NCBI GenBank assembly: GCA_025617375.2
Contig: JAMYGW020000003.1
Coordinates: 558,001 to 622,000 of the forward strand
DNA from: Acarospora socialis
Taxonomy: Eukaryota; Ascomycota; Lecanoromycetes; Acarosporales; Acarosporaceae
Reading direction: 5' to 3'
Length of the DNA stretch: 64,000 bases
Translations under genes and position numbers: made by a program
Shown: in pieces, positions 35,380-47,489 of the stretch
How the letters are laid out: the number at the start of each line of letters is the position of its first letter
How positions within the stretch are numbered: position 1 is the stretch's first letter
The notes under the pieces: model-generated
What the model saw: only the letters and a program-made list of their open reading frames with translations
What the model was told of the DNA's origin: nothing
Database searches by the model: none

Positions 35380-35551
35380 TGCTATGAGCATTGTGTGAAG
35401 TGAAAGAAGAATGGTATTTTCTAAGCTATAAAGTTAACTAGATATAGGTGAGAGATAAGTCTCATAGCAAGATGAGTCACAACATGATGTCAGTGACAGT
35501 GAAATAAGAAAGACATGCTCACTGAAAAGCATGTTGAGTAAATCTGTAACA
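35380..35551 (-). repeat. Gypsy 2 3' LTR
   Basis: 172 bp, matching 42141-42312 with scattered transitions. Flanked on the outside by AAATC. Confidence 0.9.
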
Positions 35552-35589
35552 GTCTGTCAGCAAAGTAAATAAGATGATGTCTCACTGTT

Positions 35590-38500
35590 ATATTCATACT
35601 GATATAGATCTTCTCACTGTTCTACAACAGCATCACTTTCATATTCACTCTATCATCACATTCAAAGCTCTTCACTAACTGCCTTGCATTCTTGAGATCT
35701 TTGACATTGACTCAGCTATCAAATTCTGACTTATATTCTGTTCAATGCATCAAGTATTCTGTGATAAAGCTATAATCTTTTCAATAAGCTTGTTTCTGAA
35801 GTAATTGTTTGAGCTTTTATTTCAGTTCTGTGTTGAATGCAGTGATAATGATATCAGAATGATTGAGTTAAGAATGTTGATAAGAATCATCTTCAAGTTG
35901 CAAGACAGATTTAAGATGAGCAATTGATATGATATTGTGAATTTTTCACATAACAGACAAATCAAGACAATAGACTAGCTGTTTTATTTGTTCAATGATG
36001 CATAATGAGTCAACAAATTGCTGTTCTAACTTCTTATTCTCTACATCAGATAAGATGTATTTGTGATGTAATTGCAGATTGACAGTGTCACTCTCATTGA
36101 AGAATTGCAGCAGATGTTTCTTATCATAGTATTTCTTTATATGTACTGCAGTAAAGACAATTGCATTCTTTGTGTCAATATGAGCTGGTCAATATTGATC
36201 TAAGATGACTAACTTCACACATTTTAAAGTATTCATTGAATTCTCTGCAGAAAGAGACTGCTTTAATGCTCTTAATGGATGTGCTGAATAAGCTGATTCA
36301 ATGACATTGAACTCATTAACACATAGTAAATCAAGAATCTCACAAGTTCAAAAGTCAAATAGAATCTGATTTGAACTCAGGTTTGTGATGTTCTTAGTTG
36401 AGTTGTTTAGTGCTGCTTGTAAATGTGATAAAATGATGAGTCATTTGTCTGATCATTTCAAAGTAATAAGTCAGTGCTGTAATACTATTTCTGTAATCTG
36501 GTTGATGACTTTAAAACTATTGTTGATTTGTGAATGATAAACTGTTGAAAACATGAGATTCATCTGCAGTTGATGAAATAGATCTTTTCATAAAACAGCT
36601 GTAAATTTTTGGTTCTGATCTGAAATAATAGTTTGAGATAAATTTTAATTTAATAAGACAAGACAGTTCATCAGATGTATTGCTCATTTCTTAACTGTCA
36701 TGATTTTTCATTCAAATATAAAAATAATTGTCTTACTAAACTTATCAGTTACAGAGAGAATGATGTCATATTTCTCAGGTGAAACAGATAATGCAAGAAT
36801 GAAATTGATAATGAGTATATGAAATGATCATGAAGACATAAGAATGAATTGCATTGATTTATAGAGATAATGCTGTGATGTTTGCATAAGCTGATATTGT
36901 AAACAATGTCATATATACTCATGCAGATGCTTCAATAAATCTGACAGATATAGATTATCAGTAAGTTGTTCATGTGTATGAGCATAGTTAAGATGACTCA
37001 TAAAGTTGTAAGTCAAAATAAACACTTCTTCATACAGATATGAGAATATACACAAGTGATAACTCTTTTTGATGTCATTGTAGTATAGAAGATCTTGTAT
37101 GTGCATATATGATAGTCTGATGACATTGATATTGAGAATGTTGTTTTGTTTAATCATGTCAATGACTTACTGTCAATGTGATTTCCTGACATAGTCATCA
37201 AGAATGCATTGCTAGAACTTGAATGACACTTTGATGAGACTATTTGCATAGATAGACACTGTCAAACTGTGTAGTGTGTCAAGACTGAATTTGTCTGACT
37301 CAAATTGATATTCACAACTAGTCAGATGAGATAGTGCATCTGATACTATGTTTGTTTTGTTAAATTTATATTAAATGTCAAGTCAGAACTGTTGTAAATA
37401 CTCAGAAGCATGTATGAGACATAGATTTAACTTTTCAATATCAATGATATTCAGACTCAATTAACACACAATAAAAATCACAATAAAATGATCAGTATAT
37501 ATGATTGTGATTTGTTCAGCTGCTTCTATCATATGTTGCATTTTCTTTATTACTCAGACAATGTCTGCAATCTCTAGTTTTGTAGATCAATATTGTGTTT
37601 TAATGTTTGACAGAAGACAACTGAGAAACAAAATAGACTTGATTTCTTTCTATGATGATGACAATGTCAAGTTAGCTTCAGATTTGCTGTGATAAATGTA
37701 AGTATCAAAATCAAATTTCTTTGAGACATCTAAATCAATATAAAGCTGATGTTTTGAGTCAAAATGACTGAGTATTGTAAGTCTCAAAAACATGATTTGT
37801 AGCTGGTGAAAAGCATTGAGTTCTTTTAAAATAAAGTCAGTTATACTGATATGATCAGTCAGTTATTTTCAGTCATTTTGTTCTGTGACAATCATTTCAT
37901 GATCTTTATGTAGCTGTTAATTTAATAGAGTTTTGTGTAGCTGCAAGAATTTGACAATTGTGATATAGCAAGATACATACTGACAAAGATAGTTGATCAT
38001 GTCTAAATACTTTTTCAACTGAGTAAGTGTCTGTGAAAACTCAAGATTCATTATAGCTGTCAGTTTCACTTTCAATGTAGTCAAATCTAAAGTGTCAACT
38101 CATTGATCTAAAAATTACATCAACAAATATTCTAAAAAGTTCTTTTCAGATATCAGACAGATTCTTTTAGCTATCAGTTCATCAAATATTTGTCAAAGAT
38201 GAAGCACATGTTCTGTCAATGTGACAGAGTATATGACAATGTTGTTGACATAGATGCAAGAATACTTGCAGTGTAATCATAGTATCTGATCAGTCATTTG
38301 CTGTATATAGACAGGTGTGTTGCAATATCTTATGACTTTAACTTTGAAAATTTCTTAATCATGATATAAGACAACAGTTAGATGATGATGATGCTCTGAT
38401 TTAATTTGTTATTGATAGAAGTAAACACTGCAATCAACTGTGAAGATGTATTTGACACTTTGAATAACTGCAAGAATGTCTGTCTGTAAAGACACTGAGT

Positions 38501-38890
38501 AAATATTTGACATGCTGATCTTATTAAGAGCTCTGATATTAATGACAACATGATTTTTCTGTGTGTTACTTGACAGTGTTTGTCATACAATAAAGCATGA
38601 AAAGAAAAACAGAGTGAATTCAGTTGTTCAGTTCATTCAATTCTGACTGTGTAACTTATTAAATGCTTTGTTGACTATTGCTCAATCATTGACATCTAGT
38701 AAGTATATTCTGACTTAATCAGACTTGTACTGATTCTGTTAATCATTCAGTAAAAGTATATTTATTCACTTTTTTTTGAGTATGTCAACAATGTTACTGT
38801 GATCTTCTCATAGATGTGAGTAGTTGTGAATGATGATCTTGATTTGTGTAGTGATGTTGTGACTAAACTTGTACATCATGACATCATTAA
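35590..38890 (-). pseudogene. Gypsy 2 RT, RNase H, integrase and chromodomain
   Basis: RT at ~38890-37960 includes VVINIRALNKISM (~38560) and YVNNIVIYS (~38250; the YVDD site changed to YVNN). RNase H and connection follow to ~37260. The integrase zinc region and core span 37157-36150, with ILSVTDKFSK (~36770) and TIISDQNQKF (~36620) around the second catalytic Asp. The chromodomain at ~35800-35610 shows TEYL..TEYKSEFDS..NVKDLKNARQLV. Many stops are present. The chromodomain would have directed integration to heterochromatin. Confidence 0.85.
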
Positions 38891-39499
38891 ATAGTTTTTG
38901 TTCTACTGACCTGTTCATACTGGTATGAAAAATGACTGCAGCAGCTAATATGCTGTGCATAATGATTCAAATTCATTCTTGAGATTTAGTCAGTCATTTA
39001 ATAGATAAAACTAATACTGCATCATCTGCTGTAGTCAGATAACAGTTTTCAGTCTCATATTTGATGATCTGATTCATACAGAACTTTTGTGAAATTATCA
39101 GTGAAATGTTGTCATTGTTTTGTATATATACTTTGATCATAATGTAGTCAACAATGTGTATATAAACTGCTGTGTCTGCATGTTGACAATTGAATTCAAA
39201 TAAAAAGTCATGATTTTGAGACAGATCAGATTGAATGATAATAACTGTGAGATTGCTTTGTGACAATATAACAGTATACTGCTCAAATAGAATGATGTGA
39301 CTGATCTAATTAATAAATTTGATCATAATGATCAACAGAATCTCAATGTTTTGACAACTGTCAATAACAGTTATCTTGTGAAACAAATTCATGATAATGT
39401 CTTCAGATGCTAGTATGTTCATGTTAATAAGCATTTTGATCTTGAGATTCTTGATGATATAAATCTTTCATGTGATAATGATGATGCAATCTTTTTCAG

Positions 39500-41300
39500 A
39501 TAAGTAGATATTCACTTTGATGTAGTGATCAGAATTATGAATGATAGAATTTAATTCTTGTATCAATATAGATGATGACATACAGTTAATTACCATATGA
39601 AACATCTGTTTCATAAGAAACTGCTTATCAATGAAAATCATGATGCACTCAGTGTCAAGACAGATAAGTTCTGTTTTGATCATCAGTGATAGTTTTGCAT
39701 TTGTTGTAGCATAATGTCAATCTTGAAATTCATAGTTGTTCAAACTGAGTCAGTTTGTGACAGTAAATTTAACAAGAATAATAAATGACATGTAGCTGTC
39801 TGAACTGAGTTGATTTGCAGTGATAGTTTTGTTGTAGATAGATGTTAAGATCAATGACATTGATATTGTCTTCAAGTTCAATTTCATAACAAATTTACCA
39901 TGATTACATTCAGCACAGAGATATTTGTGTAACTGGTTATTGAATCAAAAGAACTGATGACAAACATGACATTTGAGTTTGAACAATTTCACAACATAAT
40001 CAACATCAACTGTATCATTGTAATTCTCATCAATCAGAATCAGTTTCTTCTGTCTCAACAGTGTTCTCATTATCTGTTGAATTGTTTTCATAGTATACAT
40101 TCTTGTACACTTGATATTTCTCTTGTTCATTGAGTTAATCATTCTCATGATAGATCTGTGACCAATTATACTGATATGAAGAATGATAAGATCAGTATGA
40201 CTGATAAAAATGATTGAGTTGATAGAATCATTTTGAGACATTTGAATCATAATGAAATTGATTTGTATTCTGATACAGCTCAGACAATAGTCTTTTATTT
40301 TTGAAGATTATTTGTAGAAACTGCTGAGATGCAGACAGTTGTTGATTCAGTGAAGAATAGCAATGTGATTTCTCTGCAGCATTACTGCAATTCTAATAGT
40401 TCTGTTGATGATTATTTCATTGTTTATAATTATTAGAAAACTGATTTTCATAAGAAACATAAGAAAACTGATTGTTATAAGAAACTCAGTCATAATGAAA
40501 AGATCTAAATTGATTGAGTTCATCAAATCTGACATTAAAAGATTAAAATGAACAATTTCTACCAAATGCCTGAGACTGCTGATATTGCTGCAGTCTATTT
40601 GATGATGTTGACTGAGCTTAAGCATAGATATTGAATCAGATATTCTTTTGAGCATTGATGTTCAATGAGGTTCTCAATCATAGACTTGTCAGTTGATGAT
40701 AGTAAATATAGACACAATTCATCATTCATATGTTCATAGATCAAAAGAACTTGAGAGTAATTGTTGACAGCAATATCAGCATTTTTTCTGTGCAAGACAA
40801 CATTCTGAATATAGTTAACAGAATTTTTGTGTTGATGTACATCATTTAGAGTATATTGTAGTGACTCAAGCATGAATAAGACACAACTAGATGAATCATG
40901 AAATCTAGTTTCTAGTGTCTTGCATCACTCTTCAATGTTTTTATTATTGTTTTAAAAATCAATTCATGTCAAATGACTAAGTTTCTCAGTGTATCAACAA
41001 TCAGTCTTATCTAAAAAACATAACTTCAGGTTTTTCTGTAGAATGACTGCATTCATGATAGTTGTCTTGACTTGCACTCAGTTCATAAAGATGAAAATAT
41101 TATGATAGATTTGCTTATTGTCATTCATCTTGACTGAGTCAACATCTGAGTTGAAGTCAAAGTAGTCAATGTCTCTGACACAAAAGTGATTCTTTGTGTC
41201 ATGATCATTGAGTTCATCTTGTTCATCATGATCAGACTGCTCTGATAAGTTCAGTAGATTTAACAAATCTGACTGATCAGTCTGATGTGCAGCTAAAACA
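39500..41300 (-). pseudogene. Gypsy 2 gag, finger and protease region
   Basis: Reading down the minus strand: an acidic segment at 41266-41078, then gag helices at 40873-40595 (MLESLQYTLNDVHQHKNS), then to ~40060 a broken stretch, then KCHVCHQFF with a following His/Cys-bearing part at ~39975-39910. This is the same C2H2-like finger as in Gypsy 1. Protease remnants probably lie at 39270-39680, where open frames persist. Assigned by order and resemblance to Gypsy 1. Confidence 0.65.
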
Positions 41301-42140
41301 GCAGCAACAGCATTATGAACAGTGATCTGTACAGAGACTTGTACTGCTTTTTGAATTAGATATTGTAGCTCTGCTTAATTCAGTGAATTTGTTATGACTG
41401 AGTTAATTTCAGAAAATTGATACAGAGATGCTTTGAAAGATAGACTAAAGTCACACTGAATTTCTTCAATAGAATCAGACAGTCATTGTTCTTCAGACTG
41501 ATATGAAGACAGTGTTTTGAATGAGATAGATGTTTATGAGATGCTGAATTCATAATGTTCATCAAATTGAGTGATCTGTCAATAATTCTTAGTGTATGTT
41601 CAAAGTCTCTTTACCATACAGTTGTAGTTGAACTGACTAAGAACAGTGTCAAGTACTAATAGTGAACTAGATTTAGCTGAATGATGAATAACAGCATCAA
41701 TAAGATCTTAATTCAATGAATATAGCTTATCTGAATAGATAAAGTCTTGTCTGATTAGTTCAGCAAGTTGTCAGACAAGTATGATGACATTATGAAGTGA
41801 ATTCAGATTGATGACTCAATGAATTGAGAATATTAATACAATCTAAATAAACTCAACAGAATGAACAAATCAAAAAGGTAGATTCTGTAGAACAGACAAA
41901 TCAATAAGATAAATACAAACAAGATAAAATAGAGTGACAAGACTGTTAACTGATCTACTGGTTTAGAATGATGAGATGTATATTGAGTAAGAAATGAAAG
42001 AATAAGATGATGATGTAACTGTGACTCAATTTGAAGATCTTGATAGATTCATGACAATTAATGGTGTTGAGAATCTTAATGTGACAAACAATGAATCAAT
42101 GATTGTTGTCATCATGATGAAGCTGTTGGTGCTATTAAAT

Positions 42141-42312
42141 TGCTATGAGCATCATGTGAAGTGAAAGAAGAATGGTATTTTCTAAGCTATGAAGTCAGCT
42201 AGATATAGATGAGAAGTAAGTCTCATAGTAAGATGAGTCACAACATAATGTCAGTGACAGCAAGATAAGAAAGACATACTCACTGAAAAGCATGTTGAGT
42301 AAATCTGTAACA
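42141..42312 (-). repeat. Gypsy 2 5' LTR
   Basis: 172 bp with TGTTACAG...CATAGCA ends in element sense. Directly inside, ATTTAATAGCACCAACAG may be the mutated primer-binding site; a similar word follows the Gypsy 1 LTR. Confidence 0.9.
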
Positions 42313-42317
42313 AAATC

Positions 42318-43660
42318 ATATAGAGAGTGAAAAAGTGAATTGAGAGCAAGAAAGAGAGCTTTATGTTTCTATTTATGTTCATTGTCTCACTGCAACTCAG
42401 ATATAACAGAAAGAAGTAAAAGAACAGAAAATAACTGAAACTACAAACATCATGTCAACAGAGAAGAATAATTCAACAAGATTTCTCAAATACAAAGTAT
42501 ATTGTCTTCTTTAATCATTGATACATAGTTTATCTGATTCAAACAGATTCTTCTTGATGTTCAGACAGCTTAAAGCAGCTGTTAATCTATCTTTTAGCAA
42601 CTTTGACATCAAAAAATAGATTCTATCTGTAAAATATTCTTGATGATAGATATTGAAACTTACAAGAAATTAGTTTTGATATTAGTAGATATATATTGTA
42701 TTATTTTATCATTAAATAGTTTGTGTATTATTATATTTCACACTGTTATAAATCTATTCTAGTAATCTATTCTTAATAATAAATATTGAAACTTATAGTG
42801 ATCATGTGTAGACTGTTAAGATTGAAAATATTGACTGACTGTGTATAAAACATTGATATAACTTAATGTGTATAGATTAGCTGTATAGCTCTGTCAAATT
42901 TATATCTTTAAGACAGACAAAAAAGATACTGAAAGAAATTGAACATAAAGAAATGATTGTGAATTTTATTTTTAATGTTAATAAATTATATCTTTTTACT
43001 CTCTTTATTTGAGACATCTTTAACTAATATATAAATCAAATAAAAATAGTTTTTTTACTTAACAAAGATCAGCTTTTTCTGTTGTTCATTTTTTTTATTT
43101 ATCTTTAAGTGTTTTGAGTCTTGCTGTGATGATGAATACAGTTAAGTATAAAATAAAATCTTTTACTGCTTTTGATAACAAAAATATAACTTTAATTAAA
43201 GATATAATCTAGAAGTTTCTGTTTTTCTGTTTTTTTGTTATTAACTTTTTTGTTTTTATAAAATTTAATTAAATATTCAGAGAAAATCAAATTGCAAATT
43301 TTTCTAAAAGTCTTTAAGAACTTCAGATGCAATTAGATACTGAAAGACAGAATGTAATTTATTTTGTATGTAGTTTATATAGTAAATTGTTCTATTAATG
43401 TCTACAAGTTTCTATGTGCTATGCTGCAGTTATATACTTTTTCTTTTTCTTTTAGACTTTGTTCATGTTCTATCTCTGCAATAGTGATGAGAGAATTATT
43501 ATTAATTCATTTCTAGATCATAGTCTAAATTCTATCTTTTTATTTATGAATTTTTCTTTCTTCATGTCTGATTTTGTTAGTAGATTCTGTTCTGAGAGGT
43601 TCTGTTTGAAGTGTGTATGATGATGTTACATTTCAGTAATCTATCTTAGTGTGTTGCAGA
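42318..43660. other. AT-rich segment to the edge of the second gene island, no gene
   Basis: Very low GC, no ORF above ~60 codons and no domain remnant I can identify. A diverged pair (TTCTTGATGATAGATATTG at ~42640 and TTCTTAATAATAAATATTG at ~42770) suggests a short local duplication. Composition returns to normal near 43,700. Confidence 0.4.
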
Positions 43661-43885
43661 ACTTATGTTTGTTGTCTTCTGTAGGTGTTTGAGTTGGTCT
43701 TGTAATATATTGAAAGATACTGTTGTTTCGAGGGGCAGGTTTAGAGTCTTTATGCAGGTCCGGGGACCACTGAAGTCTTTTACTCGAGGAACTTTCAAAG
43801 ACAACAGCACAACCTACTTACACCACTTCTTACACATTCTACCTACCCTACTCGCAAGTACCATTCATCAATCCATTAACCCACC

Positions 43886-44121
43886 TTGCACCTGCGCCTC
43901 GTCTCCCTCCTCTTTATCCTCTTTCTCTTCCTTGCATCCCTTTCTCGCCGGCGCCTAAGCGGCAAGGAAGTCGGCAAGGACGGGATCTACAACGAGACGC
44001 GCCCGCCCTCGGAGCTCAGCAAGAGCACCGACCCCGAGGGGCAGACGAAGGAGAGCTCAAGGCGTGCATGGACGTGCTGGTGCAGAAGAAGAAGCCAGCG
44101 GTCATGGGCCGACAATGTTGA
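43886..44121 (+). pseudogene. Probable frameshifted small gene at the island border
   Basis: One frame gives LSGKEVGKDGIYNETRPPSE then LSKSTDPEGQTKE (to ~44051). The next frame over continues naturally with ELKACMDVLVQKKKPAVMGR and a stop at 44119-44121. The GC-rich, codon-like sequence switches frame within GGAGAGCTCAAGG. I do not recognise the protein. The two halves look like one compact, hydrophilic conserved protein with a single indel, but an unusual intron or sequencing error is possible. Upstream 43720-43880 could be a 5' UTR. Confidence 0.35.
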
Positions 44122-44679
44122 TGAGTAAAGGCGGAAGCTTGACCGAATAACCAGGGGTTTCAGATGGCGGGTCGCGTACGGCGATAGGAGGGCATGTGTA
44201 AGGGTTTCAAGGGGAGGGAGTTCTGTTTGGGGAGAGGGATCTAGCAGGGTGATTATTCGTATGGGAGAAGTGGTTGGTGGTGAGGGTGGTGAAAGACTTG
44301 CTGGGGGTGGATGGGGGTTAAATATGTGGGACTTTCAGTTTGGGTACGGGTAGGGATGGATCGGCGAGCTGGCTTGCTACTTGAGACATCCATGTAAAAG
44401 TTTCTGTTGAGCTAGAGTCGTTCTCAATGAAGCAGTCACTATCAAAAAATGTAAGGTAGGAAGCATGTTCAATGTAAACTCGTTTAATGACTTGAGACGT
44501 GGCTTGTTGAAAGCCCCAATTGAACTAGCCAAGGAATGACAATATAGCAGTCAGTATCGGTTGAACCTGCAGTAAGAGAATGAAAGAAAGCGACTCTGAT
44601 GAATCGAACCGACAGGATTCAAATTCAAATGCAGCCGTAATCTCGTTCTTGCCAGAGTTCTCTTTGTTGATTCTTGATT

Positions 44680-45107
44680 TTAAGAAGGGCATTTAACTGT
44701 TTGCGAGGAAGCGGGTCCACAGCCAACCCCAGTACCAGTCTACCCAAGCCAGTCAGTCAGCCAACATAGTTTGAATGCACACCCAAAACAGCCTTTCTTA
44801 CCGCAGTCTCAAGTTGATCACAGCAATAGATGTGACTTGGATCGCAGGCACCCGCAGCTTGGTTATTGACGTCTAGAAACAATTTCGGGTGAGCTGAAAC
44901 TGCTTTGCGGGAAGAGGTAGTGAAAGACAACATACAGGGCTCGCAACCAGACTTCGTGGAGAGACTGTTGAGCCCGGTATCACTGCAGCATGCAAGTTGG
45001 TTCTGGGAACTCGAACATGAGTACTGCACACAAGTTGACTTGGTTGGTGTGCCGAACACCGTCGCAGACGCTGCAGCGAACAGGATGATCAGCGATGAGA
45101 AGTGCAT
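44680..45107 (-). CDS. Hydrophobin-like small secreted cysteine-rich protein
   Basis: Three exons: 45107-44936, 44872-44802 and 44739-44680. Introns are 63 and 62 nt (donors GTATGT and GTAAGA, acceptors CTAG and GTAG). Total 303 nt, 100 aa. An N-terminal signal peptide (MHFSSLIILFAAASATVFG) is followed by ten cysteines: C-x4-C-x8-CC-x13-C-x11-C-x6-CC-x12-C-x9-C. The C-CC-C-C-CC-C core matches hydrophobins, which coat aerial hyphae and spores at air-water interfaces; the first and last cysteines are extra. The acceptor of intron 2 was chosen because it restores the expected cysteine. Without that intron the frame ends 16 codons later with no further cysteine. Class I or II cannot be decided by eye. 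Confidence 0.72.
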
Positions 45108-45228
45108 GGTGAATTATGTTGTGACGAAGGAGTGAATCAGATTGTTTGTCTGTTGACGATCACGGAGAAGTCTCAAAGATGCAAGCTGGGGAGTCAAGGA
45201 GTGATGAAGAGCTGGGAGCTCAAGCAGT

Positions 45229-45236
45229 CTTTTATA
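45229..45236 (-). promoter_or_regulatory. TATA box of the hydrophobin-like gene
   Basis: TATAAAAG on the minus strand, about 120 bp upstream of the ATG at 45107. A strong TATA box fits a highly expressed secreted protein gene. Confidence 0.5.
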
Positions 45237-45239
45237 GGT

Positions 45240-47489
45240 TTTGGAGATCGTGCTGCAGCAGTCTGGCTTCAACAGTCTGGACTCTGGTCTTCTCCAAGAT
45301 GATTTGCAACTTCGGGGACACATGCCCCCCTATGGAACCTCTGGTTGTTTGTGGCAAAAGAAAGTATGGTGATTTCATGAACGTACAATCCAGTGAGTTT
45401 GCTGAATCGCATCCACGAAGGCACATCCGGGCGAAGCCAAGGAAGGTATTGCACTGCTTGATTGGATCTGGAGGTAACATCCAGACCACTCTGTCCAACA
45501 CCAATCTGTTGAAGCGTACCGAGCTGCAGATCAGGAGCATATCAAAGAGTGTCAAGACTTGCCTTCAATTTCGCGGTCCATGTTATAGTCGGATGGGTTC
45601 AGTGATCTGGCGAGGCATGATGACCGGTAATTGCTTAATATTCTCAGTAATGCTGACGCAAAACTAGTAATGTGAGACACCTCCATGCATGCCAGTAGAT
45701 CATCATTGCAAGGTCCGGACCACTTCAAGACCGCCGATTCGATCAGGAAATTTTGCTTTGAAAACAAGGTTATTCCCGCACTCAGCAGGGACCGCTCAAG
45801 CTGCCGGTTTACCATGGTCGGTAAGCTCAAGACGTGTGCGACAAGAACTGGGATATGAGGAAGAATCTAACCCGGTCCAGTAATGGCTCTGCGAAGGACG
45901 ACTTACTCCCTTCTAGCCAAGCTTAGAATAGCAGAACAGGTTGCTTATCCGTCAACCTCAAGATCCCGAATGGGTAGTCTAATCGAATCTCAACCCATCA
46001 GCTTGAATGGGTAATGGTCATGATCTCATGAGTTCTGAGCACGGTTTGTTCGACAGCTCGTCTCTATCGGCACGGGAGTTATCATGTTGGCTTTGACGCC
46101 ATCATGCCCCAATTCTGGGTATGGCAATCTTCTCCAGCAACTCCGTTCCTCTCCATGCGAACAAGGGGGTCATATGGTGGTCAGCGCCACGAGAAGAATC
46201 CCGGATGCTACAACCGCTAATGAGCGCTTGGAAGCCGGTCAGAGTTTCATGTATGTAGGTCCTAGGTCCAATAGAACGGCACATCTCTAAGCCTAAACTT
46301 CAAAGCTTCCGCGGTAGGGTGTGTGGCAAGCGGCGGGTCGCCTCACGAGCGTAAGATGAAGATGGTTTGTCTTGAAGAAATCCAATTAAACCTCAGGTAC
46401 CATGGTAGGGGGCGTAGTGCCAAACCCATAATTTGGAATGATGAAGATCTCCTCGGATCTTAGTAGCAAACTCTTTTCGAGACACATACGACAGGTGTAT
46501 CGTCGTAGGATGAAAGACAGAATCCCACTCACGGCACTGAAGAACATATATTGAATAAGTCATGAAGCCATCTGTGCTTCATTATGGCGCCTTCTGCTTT
46601 CAGCATAGTTGATGAGGGTGAAACTGTGAATGCTAAGGTCGCCCATGAAAGAGGTAGGCTTGAATGTTGGCTTGACATCGACCAACATCGTACCTTGATT
46701 CTAGTGTTGAATCAAAAGGAGGCTGTGTAACATAGGTGATCCCACTGCCGGCGAAGCGCCGAATTCGTGTTTGCATGCCAACTTGTAATTTGCTGAGCAA
46801 AGCCATCCACGAGTCAGCTTGATCGGAAGCACATACCCTCCGGAGGGTCTGAAATCAGGTCAGCGTCAGATGTTTAAAACAGTTTCAAGTTTGGTGATGA
46901 GATACATGCAGATCTTAGGTGTTTGCGTGCATTGGTGCTCACCTTTGGCAGTCGAGTTACTCTAGGATGATCACACGGAGGAACGATGTGGACCCTGAGT
47001 TGGTGTACTGTAAAAAGTGGTGCCACCACACTTCACTTCATGTTGATGTCCCCACCCTTTATTCATCCGTGCATATACATAAAGTCTTAAATTCTGTCTT
47101 GAGAAGCTGAGCGAAGAGGTTTTCAGCGTCCCAGGTCTGGCTTCTGTGTACTGTCAGATGAATGTGTATGGATATGGATCGGGATACCTTAGACCTCGGC
47201 TTGGTGGCCAACTGCTATGACTCTAATTGCCTCAACCCTCTCTCACAGATTATTTCAAATTGCCGCATGTGCCGAACAATATGATTTTTAAAATAAAGAA
47301 AGTTATCGTGTAACATAAGATGATAGACCAAGCTGACCTGGTGACCGGGTAGGCCCGATTCGGCTCGGTTCCAAGACTTGATATCCCACTGGCGTGAAGG
47401 TACTTTACCTTACATAAGGTAGGTATCTAGACCCCTCTGGAAATATGAGTGGCAAAAACTACAACAGGAGCCAGATAATTTTGAATTGA
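45240..47489. other. Long intergenic region without a convincing gene
   Basis: About 2.2 kb of normal GC content. Several overlapping short frames exist on both strands (the longest 45146-45667 plus), but they lack homology-like features, and the first overlaps the promoter of the hydrophobin-like gene. A degraded gene, lncRNA or simple regulatory sequence cannot be excluded. Confidence 0.4.

Larger units (their letters stand above)
35380..42312 (-). mobile_element. Complete chromodomain Gypsy element (Gypsy 2), degenerate
   Basis: Two 172-bp LTRs (35380-35551 and 42141-42312) start TGCTATGAGCAT and end TCTGTAACA on the plus strand, so they read TGTTACAGA...AGCA in element sense. The target duplication is AAATC (35375-35379 and 42313-42317). 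Internal order on the minus strand: gag, finger/protease, RT, RNase H, integrase, chromodomain. Total 6933 bp. CG, CC and GG are nearly absent. Every domain is broken by stops, so it is dead. Confidence 0.93.

Noticed and set aside
45146-45667. 173-aa plus-strand ORF as a gene
   Set aside because: It overlaps the TATA box and upstream region of the hydrophobin-like gene, has no recognisable features, and is overlapped by other frames of similar length.
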